This document shows positions 1 to 5,895 of a stretch of 17,311 nt of DNA, in pieces. Both the position numbers and the translations under genes were made by a program. A model generated the notes under the pieces. The model searched no databases and was not told the origin of the DNA. It saw nothing but the letters and a program-made list of their open reading frames with translations. Numbering within the stretch: the first letter of the stretch is position 1; each line of letters starts with the position of its first letter. Source of the DNA: an uncultured Eubacteriales bacterium (GTDB taxonomy: Bacteria; Bacillota_A; Clostridia; Christensenellales; Aristaeellaceae); NCBI GenBank assembly GCA_902775835.1, contig CACYNZ010000024.1, positions 1 to 17,311 on the forward strand, written 5' to 3'.

Positions 1-43
1 GCGATGCCTTGGGGGAGTAAAACGCATTCACAGGAGAATTGAC

Positions 44-1036
44 ATGTCGGTCACTATTCGGGACGTGGCAGAGAAGGCCGGCGTTTCTGTCACGACAGTT
101 TCCCGCACATTGAACAATCGCGGCTATATTTCTCAGAAGACCCGGAATAAAATCTCCGCAGCGATACAGGAACTCAATTATTCCCCCAATCAGCTGGCCC
201 GCAGCCTGTTCAACGCCAGGACACAGACGATCGGGCTGGTTGTTCCCAGTATTTGTCATCCTTTTTTTTCACAGGTGACCCAGCTGCTGGAGCAACGGCT
301 TTATCATCTGGGGTATCATATTTTAATGTGCACCACGGAAGGAAATCCGGGTCAGGAAAGCCATATTTTCGATATTCTGAGGCAGAGCCGCGTCGACGGA
401 ATCATTATCGGCAGCCCCTGCCTTTCCGATCAGAAATATGCCAACATCGGTATTCCCATCGTTTCCTTTGATACCCATATGCTGGGAGCGAGCGTTTCCG
501 TTGCTGCCAATCATGATCTGGGCGGACGCATAGCCGCACGGGCCCTGCTGGCCGGCGGATGCAGGAGGGTGCTGCAGATCGTGGGCGATCTTACCGCAAA
601 GACCGATGCCGCAAAGCGTCATCAGACCTTTATGGAAGAAATGATGACTGCCGGATGTGAGTGCATCTCCCTTCCCGCAGCCAATAATTTCACAAACCTG
701 CGTTCATACCGTGCCCTTGTGGAACGGGCATTCGATCAGTATCCGGATATTGACGGATATTTTGCCACAGACCTGACTGCGGCAGAAATCATTCATTGCG
801 CTGCCCGCCGCGGTTTCTCCATACCGGAAGACCTGCAGGTCATCGGTTACGATGGAACAGATGCTGTGGCTGTCATGTGCCCCCAGCTCACCGTGATCCG
901 CCAGCCTTACGAAGAGCTGGCCAAAAAGGTCGTGGACAGCATGATGGCCCTGCTTGCCGGAAAAACACCGGAAAGCAATATAGTCCTGGACAGTCTCACA
1001 CTGGTTCCCGGAACCACTACCCGCTCATGCCCATGA
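44..1036 (+). CDS. LacI family transcriptional regulator
   Basis: Sugar-responsive DNA-binding repressor, 330 aa, the usual length for the family. Residues 4-23 form the N-terminal helix-turn-helix (TIRDVAEKAGVSVTTVSR), followed by the hinge helix around 47-55 (SPNQLARSL) that contacts the operator minor groove. From about residue 62 to the end runs a periplasmic-binding-protein-like effector domain with typical segments (IGLVVPS, DGIIIG, VIGYDGT). The ATG has AGGAG about 8 nt upstream. A GH172 glycosidase begins 45 nt downstream on the same strand, followed by an esterase, so it probably controls this small carbohydrate operon; the ligand cannot be read from sequence. Its promoter lies in or before the first 43 bases, where I see no clear consensus. 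Family assignment is firm; ligand and targets are inference. Confidence 0.95.
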   Translation: MSVTIRDVAEKAGVSVTTVSRTLNNRGYISQKTRNKISAAIQELNYSPNQLARSLFNARTQTIGLVVPSICHPFFSQVTQLLEQRLYHLGYHILMCTTEGNPGQESHIFDILRQSRVDGIIIGSPCLSDQKYANIGIPIVSFDTHMLGASVSVAANHDLGGRIAARALLAGGCRRVLQIVGDLTAKTDAAKRHQTFMEEMMTAGCECISLPAANNFTNLRSYRALVERAFDQYPDIDGYFATDLTAAEIIHCAARRGFSIPEDLQVIGYDGTDAVAVMCPQLTVIRQPYEELAKKVVDSMMALLAGKTPESNIVLDSLTLVPGTTTRSCP

Positions 1037-1081
1037 TTTCTCATTCTTGTGCGGAGCTGTCAATACGAAAGGAGTGATCAT

Positions 1082-2197
1082 ATGCTCCAGCCCTCATCCA
1101 TGCTCAGTTCCCTCCCGTTTCTCCGTTCCGGCCGTTCCTGCTCCATCAATGCAGAGAACAGAAACGGCGAAAAAGGCGGTGCCTGCCACGCCGACAGTCC
1201 CCTGGGACATTCCCGCAAAGGCTCTCCATGCATTGACCGCATCCCCTCCGGAGCCACCGAAACCCTGATGGATATCGATGGCTGCGGAGTCATTCAGCAC
1301 ATCTGGGTCACGGTCACCGACGAAACCGAAAAGGGACACTTTGTTCTGCGGGACCTGGTACTGCGCATGTACTGGGATCATGAGGAAACTCCTTCCGTGG
1401 AAGTGCCGCTGGGTGATTTCTTTCTCAACGGGTTTGCCCGGAGTTACGAAGTCTGTTCCATCCCCATGGCAGTCAATCCCCGCCGCGGCATGAACTGCTA
1501 TCTGCCCATGCCCTTCTCGTCCCATGCCCGGATCACCGTGGAAAACCAGCATCCGGGAGATATCTGCGGCTTTTTCTTTCAGATTGACTTTGTGCACCTG
1601 GACACACCGCTTTCCGACGCCGGAACCCTGCATGCCCAGTGGCGGCGTCAGAAGCTGACCCGGCTCCAGGAGGATTATGTGATTCTCGACGGCGTACACG
1701 GCCGCGGGCACTATGTCGGCACTCACCTGATGATCCAGTCTCTGGAAAGATACTGGTGGGGTGAGGGCGAAGTCAAGTTTTACGTGGACGGTGACCAGGA
1801 TTATCCAAGCCAGTGCTCCACCGGCCTGGAGGATTATTTCGGCGGGGCATGGTCCTTCGGCGGATATCAGAATGAAAAGGGACATATGCAGGAAAAAAAC
1901 TACTGCACCCCGTTTCTTGGATATCCCTTCTACTCCTGCGAAGACACATTCCATGCCGAGTACTTTCAGCGTGACATCCCGCCCATGCGCAGTTTCTATC
2001 GCTGGCATATGCCCGACCCTGTCCTGTTTACAGACGACCTGAAGGTTACTGTACAGCAGATCGGTTCCGGCCCCCGCGGCCCGCACGGCCTTTTTGAGCG
2101 GCAGGATGATTATTCCAGTGTCGCATACTGGTATCAGAGTGAACCTCACGGATGCTTTCCTCTGCTTCCATGCCCTGAAGACCGCTGGCCCAGATAA
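1082..2197 (+). CDS. GH172 family glycoside hydrolase (DUF2961)
   Basis: 371 aa, resembling the DUF2961/GH172 family, whose studied members act on alpha-D-fructofuranosides, difructose dianhydride or D-arabinofuranosides and often assemble as trimers of beta-jelly-roll subunits. Family-like segments are GATETLMDIDGCGVIQHIW (58-76), the VDGDQDYPSQCSTGLEDYFGG stretch (about 235-255, here split from its neighbours WSFGG) and RWHMPDPVLF (308-317). E250 in GLEDYFGG and E271 lie 21 residues apart, matching the spacing I recall for the catalytic glutamate pair of the founding enzyme; that match is from memory. I chose the ATG at 1082 because AAAGGAG sits 6-7 nt upstream; the upstream in-frame start at 1049 has no such site. 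No signal peptide is seen, so it should be cytoplasmic and act on imported oligosaccharides. Substrate is unknown. Confidence 0.88.
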   Translation: MLQPSSMLSSLPFLRSGRSCSINAENRNGEKGGACHADSPLGHSRKGSPCIDRIPSGATETLMDIDGCGVIQHIWVTVTDETEKGHFVLRDLVLRMYWDHEETPSVEVPLGDFFLNGFARSYEVCSIPMAVNPRRGMNCYLPMPFSSHARITVENQHPGDICGFFFQIDFVHLDTPLSDAGTLHAQWRRQKLTRLQEDYVILDGVHGRGHYVGTHLMIQSLERYWWGEGEVKFYVDGDQDYPSQCSTGLEDYFGGAWSFGGYQNEKGHMQEKNYCTPFLGYPFYSCEDTFHAEYFQRDIPPMRSFYRWHMPDPVLFTDDLKVTVQQIGSGPRGPHGLFERQDDYSSVAYWYQSEPHGCFPLLPCPEDRWPR

Positions 2198-2224
2198 GGA
2201 AGATATGTGAAAGGAGACACCCCC

Positions 2225-3025
2225 ATGGCAAGATTTGAATGTAACTTCTACTCGTACACACTCCGCCACGGCGTGGACATTACCGTCACCATTCCATCAT
2301 TTTCCCCATGCGACCATCTTCCCGATGTCCGGCCGACGCACCGACCGGAAGCCAAATTTCCGGTTCTCTACCTGCTTCACGGGCACGGAAATGATTACCT
2401 GTGCTGGCTGCGCTATACTTCCGTGGAACGCCTTGCGGAAGAGCAGCGTATCGCACTGGTCACCTTCAACTCAGAAAACAAGGCATACAATAATATGCCC
2501 GGAGGAGATCTCTACTATGATTTCCTCAATGAAGAACTGCCTGATTTTGTCAGCAGCCATTTTCCCATCTCTCCCCGGCGGGAAGACACCTATATCGCCG
2601 GCCTTTCCATGGGCGGATACGGAACCCTTGCCCATGCTTTGACCAACCCGCTCCGGTACTGTGCTTTCGGGGCCATGTCTCCCGGTGTGGTTGCCCGGGA
2701 AGACCGGAAAAAACAGATATCACCTGGTTCCGGCTCTGTCAGCGATCTTTTCCGGCGTTCCATTGAACCTTTCCATGAGCTGAAAAAACGGCTGCAGGAA
2801 GGTGCCGATTTACCCAAGGGCTATATCTGCTGCGGACGGCAGGATTTTCTGTACCAGCGGGTTGAGGACTTTGTCCAGGACGCCCTTGCCCTTGGAGCAG
2901 ATTTCACCTGGCATCCCGTGGATGGTTATGAACACGAATGGCGCTACTGGGATATGGAAATCGGACAATTCCTGAAATGGATTCCGCGCACGGATTATTA
3001 TGCGGACAAGCCGCACAAGGTATAA
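2225..3025 (+). CDS. Esterase, esterase D / PF00756-like alpha/beta hydrolase
   Basis: 266 aa cytoplasmic alpha/beta hydrolase. The nucleophile elbow GLSMGG places Ser at residue 128, and the oxyanion region LYLLHGHGND lies at 48-57. Likely remaining triad residues are D207 (GRQDFLY) and H237 (GYEHEW). This pattern is that of the esterase D / acetylxylan-feruloyl-type esterase group, which removes acyl groups from sugars, S-formylglutathione or xylan side chains; the exact substrate is not decided by sequence. The start at 2225 is preferred because AAAGGAG precedes it by about 9 nt, whereas a GTG at 2207 lies before that site. It follows the GH172 gene by 27 nt and is closed by a strong terminator, so the pair likely deacylate and hydrolyse the same oligosaccharide. 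Confidence 0.9.
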   Translation: MARFECNFYSYTLRHGVDITVTIPSFSPCDHLPDVRPTHRPEAKFPVLYLLHGHGNDYLCWLRYTSVERLAEEQRIALVTFNSENKAYNNMPGGDLYYDFLNEELPDFVSSHFPISPRREDTYIAGLSMGGYGTLAHALTNPLRYCAFGAMSPGVVAREDRKKQISPGSGSVSDLFRRSIEPFHELKKRLQEGADLPKGYICCGRQDFLYQRVEDFVQDALALGADFTWHPVDGYEHEWRYWDMEIGQFLKWIPRTDYYADKPHKV

Positions 3026-3046
3026 ACCGGTTTCTCCAAAGCAAGC

Positions 3047-3079
3047 AAAAGGCTGTGAAGATTGTTTCACAGCCTTTTT
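3047..3079 (+). terminator. Intrinsic terminator of the lacI-GH172-esterase operon
   Basis: A perfect 13-bp stem, AAAAGGCTGTGAA at 3047-3059 and TTCACAGCCTTTT at 3066-3078, with a 6-nt loop and a T-run overlapping the right arm. It begins 21 nt after the esterase stop codon and marks the end of the three-gene operon. Confidence 0.9.
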
Positions 3080-3084
3080 AATGA

Positions 3085-3702
3085 TTGAAGCAAAATCCGA
3101 TTTCATTCTGCGGAGCCGGGATGGACGGTTTTGGATGCCTGAAGACCGTCCAGAGCCTGCGCATAAACATCATGGGTCCGCACATCAAACAGAACCCATT
3201 CCAACGTCAGGAAGCCCTGCGCTTTGAGGTGGAAACCGCCACCTTTGCATATGAGCAGTACCGCGACTCTCTGGGAGAAACCGACTCCGCGACGATCGCC
3301 GCCAAGCAGAACATGGAACGGTATCAGGAGGAGTACCAGGAGACCACAGCCGAAGTCACGAAGCTGGAATGTCAGGTGAAGGCCCTGCAGAAAACCATGC
3401 AGAACAGCGCTGACACGGTTTCCAAGGCTACGACTGATCTGAATAACGCAAAAGCTGGAGTTCGGGAGACTGAAGCGGAGATCCGCAGGCTTACGGAACA
3501 GCTCTACAGGATGCAGTCCGCATGGACGCAGGCCGGTGAAGCGCTGACGGCTATCGGTAAGAAATCTGCTCCGTCCTCTGCCGATTCCGCTTCGTCAGTC
3601 CCCGCCGCAGGGTTAGTCGCTCGCTGGTTCGCTGCAGGCCCCGTATATAAAAAACCTGAATCGCAATTCTTTGCGGTTCAGGCGGTTTCAGCATTTCGTT
3701 AA
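3085..3702 (+). pseudogene. Internal fragment of a phage tail tape-measure protein
   Basis: An open frame of 205 codons whose middle part (about 3190-3560) is heptad-rich and resembles the coiled-coil region just after the N-terminus of siphophage tape-measure proteins: SLGETDSATIAAKQNMERYQ, KALQKTMQNSADTVSKA, ETEAEIRRLTEQLYRMQSAW. It lacks the N-terminal module, the hydrophobic segments and the long C-terminus of an intact protein, which is usually 600 to over 1000 aa. The first 35 or so codons and the part after about 3561 (Ser/Ala-rich) look unrelated and probably are not native. No convincing ribosome binding site is seen at the TTG (3085) or the ATG (3121). The N-terminal piece of what may be the same gene lies downstream at 4066, so order is reversed. 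I read it as prophage debris, not a functional gene. Confidence 0.7.
3649..3682 (-). terminator. Intrinsic terminator downstream of first double-glycine peptide gene
   Basis: Read on the minus strand, CCTGAACCGCA and TGCGATTCAGG pair (3672-3682 with 3655-3665, one G.T pair, 6-nt loop), followed directly by six T (3649-3654). It lies 49 nt after the stop of the peptide gene at 3731-3925, so that gene has its own transcript end. Confidence 0.85.
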
Positions 3703-3730
3703 TCGCTCCTGGTATATGAGGCTAATTGTA

Positions 3731-3925
3731 TCAGTTGCCTTTTTTATACTTTTTTTCCAGATACTGTTTAATTTTCTCTATTTCTTCCGGCGTAAGATTC
3801 TTGTATTTCTCCATCAATTCCTGAACAAGTTTTTCGTATTCCCCATTTTCCTGATCCTCCAGAGCGCCGCCTGTAATTTTCTTCAATACTTCCAGGTCCA
3901 GTTCCTGCGTTTTGAATTCATTCAT
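3731..3925 (-). CDS. Double-glycine leader peptide, 64 aa (secreted peptide precursor)
   Basis: A small gene with a textbook ribosome binding site (AGGAGG, 9 nt before ATG) and its own terminator. The N-terminus fits a double-glycine export leader: LDLEVLKKITGG ends at G19-G20, with Leu at -12, Leu at -7 and Ile at -4 from the cleavage point, the pattern recognised by peptidase-containing ABC transporters (C39 peptidase, PCAT). Cleavage would release a 44-aa peptide starting ALEDQ, strongly charged (Glu/Lys-rich), predicted helical, without cysteine, and carrying LTPEEIEKIKQYLEKKY near its C-terminus. That is unlike hydrophobic or lanthionine bacteriocins; a signalling or other secreted role is possible. 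No transporter, modification enzyme or immunity gene is visible. A second gene of similar design lies at 5496-5726. Existence as a gene is well supported; function is unknown. Confidence 0.8.
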   Translation of the reverse strand: MNEFKTQELDLEVLKKITGGALEDQENGEYEKLVQELMEKYKNLTPEEIEKIKQYLEKKYKKGN

Positions 3926-4065
3926 CTTGCTTTTCCTCCTGTTGCTTTCAAGAATTCAGATTGTTTCATTAGTTTATACGCAGCAAAGCCCTTATATGGC
4001 AGCAGTCAATATTAAAGTTATTCGGTGTTTCAAAAAAAACGCAATGTAGAAGAAGGTGAACTTCA

Positions 4066-4422
4066 ATGGCTGAAACCCTGTGCGAACTGGTAGTCGCGCT
4101 GTCGCTGGACTCCAGCAATTTCTCGCGCAATATGCGTACTATTAATGCGCAGATCAAGGAAGCCGAGTCCACCTTCCGTCTTGCTAGCGCTGGCGTGGAG
4201 AATTTCGAGAAAACGATCGCCGGAACCGAAGCGAAGCTCTCCATGCTGGGAAACAAGCTGAACCAGCAGAACCGGGCTGTAGAACAGTACAGCCGGGCTC
4301 TCGTTGCCGCCAACGATAAGCTAAAGGAGAACTATACCCGGCATCAGGATTATTCCCAGCGGCTAGAACAGGCTAAAGAAACGATCATTGGTCAAAAGCT
4401 CAAAGCGAAGATGAAACTTTGA
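4066..4422 (+). pseudogene. N-terminal fragment of a phage tail tape-measure protein
   Basis: The first 105 codons match what I know of tape-measure N-termini: SLDSSNFSRNMRTINAQIKE, AESTFRLASAGVENFEKT, GTEAKLSMLGNKLNQQNRAV, EQYSRALVAANDKL, all heptad-like coiled coil. The native start appears kept, with GAAGGTG about 9 nt before the ATG. Similarity stops around 4380, after RLEQAKE; the last 13 codons are read out of the opposite-strand helicase sequence, so the gene is cut by a junction. An intact tape-measure protein sets tail length and is several times longer. The sequence that would normally follow resembles the fragment at 3190-3560, which lies upstream here. Broken prophage gene; no other phage structural gene is seen in the window. 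Confidence 0.8.
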
Positions 4423-4935
4423 ATAAAGCTCATCCTGCCACTGTTCGCACAGGTTACCAGGCGCGACAATCAGACACCGCTTCAGATCACCGCGAATGAT
4501 CAGTTCTTTCAATAGCAAGCCTGTCATGATTGTTTTGCCAGCACCGGGGTCATCTGCCAGCACATAGCGAAGCGGCAGACGCGGCAGCATTTCTTCATAA
4601 ACTGCACTGATCTGGTGCGGAAGTGGATCAATAGAAGAAGTGTGCACGGCAATATATGGATCAAAAAGATGGGCGAGCTGAATACGATACGCCTCAGATA
4701 CCAGGCGCATCTTATCACCGCCCACATCAAAGCTCCAAGGGAGACTCCTTTGTACAACTTCCAATAACTCTTCGTCTTCGCGAAAAACAACGCGTTCTCC
4801 GGTCTGCCCTCGATTGGTTTTATAGAACACATCAAGGCAGGCTGTTCCATGCCACTTGGTCGTAACAACAGTAACCGGCTCATGAGGAACGATTCCCATT
4901 ACGATGCTGCCCTCAGTAATATCCTCAAGCCTCAT
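4363..4935 (-). pseudogene. Truncated SNF2-type helicase (DISARM-like / methylase-linked defence)
   Basis: Only the N-terminal ~184 residues of a large helicase, normally about 1000 aa, remain. Visible are the N-terminal domain (PVTVVTTKWHG, GERVVFRED), the linker RLVSEAYRIQLAHLFDPYIA (78-97), a Q-like motif PLPHQISAVY (104-113), Walker A LADDPGAGKT (126-135) and motif Ia LIVAPGNLCEQWQDEL (155-170). The DEAH box and all later motifs are missing: after LTND (about 4384) the frame enters tape-measure sequence and stops at 4363. Relatives I recall sit with DUF1156-type adenine methylases and in DISARM loci, where such helicases restrict phage; no methylase remains here. The start has GGAGG about 9 nt upstream and overlaps the stop of the XRE gene by 4 nt (ATGA), implying translational coupling. 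An active helicase is not possible from this fragment. Confidence 0.82.
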
Positions 4936-5147
4936 TTTGGGGCTGCCTCCTCATTTATAATCGCCTTATTCTGCTCAAATAAAAAATCGACATCATTTTT
5001 CTCAAAAAACGACCTTATAGCATCCAGAATAATAGGCGTAGGCATGTGTCTTCCATTTTCATAGCGGTTAATGGTAGAAAAACTGACATGCAGGGCTTTC
5101 CCCAATTCCGCCTGGGTAAGTCCCATTTGCTCTCGCGCAGTTTTCAA
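4932..5147 (-). CDS. XRE-family helix-turn-helix regulator, 71 aa
   Basis: Small Cro/CI-type DNA-binding protein. The helix-turn-helix covers about residues 3-38: MGLTQAELGKALHVSFSTIN then RYENGRHMPTP, the signature of the family, with a short C-terminal helical tail. No ATG is available before the domain; in-frame stops lie just upstream, and a TTG at 5147 with GAGGTG 10 nt ahead gives a start that keeps the domain. The promoter at 5171-5199 fits this start. The 3' end overlaps the helicase start by 4 nt, so this is probably the control gene of the defence locus now reduced to a remnant. A perfect 14-nt dyad over its promoter -10 suggests autorepression. The first recognition-domain residues could be slightly shortened compared with relatives; functional state is uncertain. 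Confidence 0.75.
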   Translation of the reverse strand: MKTAREQMGLTQAELGKALHVSFSTINRYENGRHMPTPIILDAIRSFFEKNDVDFLFEQNKAIINEEAAPK

Positions 5148-5170
5148 CGCAGCTGCACACCTCTTGGCTT

Positions 5171-5199
5171 ATCATAGCACCTGCTATAAATGATGTACA
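5171..5199 (-). promoter_or_regulatory. Promoter of the XRE-helicase unit
   Basis: On the minus strand, TGTACA (5194-5199), a 17-nt spacer and TATGAT (5171-5176) form a sigma-A-like promoter with 4/6 and 5/6 matches. Transcription would begin near 5164, leaving a very short leader with GAGGTG before the TTG start at 5147. Confidence 0.55.
5174..5187. promoter_or_regulatory. Candidate XRE operator (perfect dyad)
   Basis: ATAGCACCTGCTAT is a perfect 6+2+6 inverted repeat overlapping the -10 hexamer of the XRE promoter. Size and place fit autorepression by a Cro/CI-type dimer. Binding is inferred from position and symmetry only. Confidence 0.5.
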
Positions 5200-5395
5200 G
5201 TACTTCCGTCTCCTCATTCTGCTTTTTGTCTTCCTATTATAATGTGCCGGAGTATAGTGTTTCCCAAGATCCGGTTTCCCTTAGATGTGGCCAGTAACCA
5301 ATCATCGGCAAGGTTGCTTCTCTGCCCCGCAGCCGGGCGGGGAACAGACTGAAAAACAGAAGACTGGTTTCCACGAAAGCTGCTGAGATCCGCGG
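5200..5395. other. Intergenic stretch without a recognised gene
   Basis: Between the XRE promoter and the presumed terminator of the second double-glycine peptide gene I find no convincing coding frame or RNA gene. A short GC-rich hairpin (CCCCGC/GCGGGG, near 5320-5337) lacks a following T-run. TATAAT occurs at 5238-5243 on the plus strand without a -35 partner. The stretch may be decayed mobile DNA, but nothing in it is identifiable. Confidence 0.4.
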
Positions 5396-5449
5396 AAAAA
5401 AGAAAATTCGATATCCGCCCTGTTATCTTTTACAGGATCCTTGATATCG
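5396..5449 (-). terminator. Probable terminator of second double-glycine peptide gene
   Basis: On the minus strand an outer stem CGATATC/GATATCG (5443-5449 with 5409-5415) encloses an inner stem CCTGT/ACAGG (5432-5436 with 5419-5423), and a T-rich tract (5396-5408) follows. It lies 47 nt after the peptide stop codon, nearly the same spacing as for the first peptide gene. The stem has internal mismatches, so this is less certain than the other terminators. Confidence 0.55.
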
Positions 5450-5495
5450 AGTCTTAGGCTCAGCGAGCGCTGAATGGATTCAAGAATTTGCGGGA

Positions 5496-5726
5496 TCAGG
5501 CAACGTCAGGTGCATTCAGAAACGCATGGTACAGTTCCTTGATCTTGGCCCGTTCCTCCGGAGTGCAGACCTTTTTTACCTCACGGATACCATGGACGTT
5601 GTATTTCGCAAAGAGGGTGTTCAGGTAATCCGCATACACATCAAAGGCTTCACTGGAGTCAAAGCCGCCGCCAACCTGTTCCAGTTCTTCAATTCCCAGT
5701 TCCATCATTTCGTTCACGTTCATCAT
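5496..5726 (-). CDS. Double-glycine leader peptide, 76 aa (secreted peptide precursor)
   Basis: Small gene with AAGGAG about 8 nt before the first of two adjacent ATG codons. LGIEELEQVGGG ends at residue 21; cleavage after the third Gly puts Leu at -12, Glu at -8, Leu at -7 and Val at -4, the canonical double-glycine export signal for C39-peptidase ABC transporters. The released peptide would be 55 aa, starting FDSSEA, acidic and helical, with one cysteine (C54) and the segment CTPEERAKIKELYHAFLN, which resembles TPEEIEKIKQYLEKKY in the peptide gene at 3731-3925. Together they look like two members of one peptide family. A weak promoter (CTGCCA at 5825-5830, 18 nt, TATATA at 5801-5806) and a leader hairpin at 5775-5792 precede it. 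No transporter or immunity gene is near. Function unknown. Confidence 0.78.
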   Translation of the reverse strand: MMNVNEMMELGIEELEQVGGGFDSSEAFDVYADYLNTLFAKYNVHGIREVKKVCTPEERAKIKELYHAFLNAPDVA

Positions 5727-5774
5727 TGTATTTACTCCTTTTCCGCCTCCTGGGCGCTGTTTTTTTCTTTCTTC

Positions 5775-5792
5775 GGGAGCTTTATCGCTCCC
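5775..5792 (-). promoter_or_regulatory. Stem-loop in the leader of the second double-glycine peptide gene
   Basis: GGGAGC/GCTCCC arms of 6 bp around a 6-nt loop, about 50 nt before the peptide start and just after a possible -10. No T-run follows on either strand, so it is not a terminator. It may stabilise the transcript or be incidental. Confidence 0.35.
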
Positions 5793-5839
5793 TGCAGTGA
5801 TATATACACAGAGGAAGACAGCGGTGGCAGCTGCAGATC

Positions 5840-5872
5840 AAAAAACAGAACCGGATGTATTTGCCGGTTCTG
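5840..5872 (-). terminator. Intrinsic terminator of the peptidoglycan-binding protein gene
   Basis: On the minus strand CAGAACCGG and CCGGTTCTG (5864-5872 with 5846-5854) form a perfect 9-bp stem with a 9-nt loop, followed by six T (5840-5845). It lies 23 nt after the stop of the gene at 5896-7467. Confidence 0.9.
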
Positions 5873-5895
5873 TCTCTGTTTCTTTTGTACGATCT

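Noticed and set aside
1094..2269. 391-codon minus-strand frame opposite the GH172 gene.
   Set aside because: The plus strand carries GH172 motifs, RBS and operon context; the reverse frame has no recognisable protein features.
3562..3648. Possible tRNA or att site after the tape-measure fragment.
   Set aside because: No cloverleaf can be drawn and no second copy of the sequence was seen in the window.
3926..4060. Promoter for the first double-glycine peptide gene (TTGACT and TATAAA occur on the minus strand).
   Set aside because: The two hexamers are about 25 nt apart, too far for one promoter, and no other pair is convincing; a promoter must exist but I cannot place it.
5200..5250. TATAAT at 5238-5243 as a plus-strand promoter.
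   Set aside because: No -35 at suitable distance and no plus-strand gene follows.
5318..5340. GC-rich hairpin as a terminator.
   Set aside because: No T-run follows on either strand.
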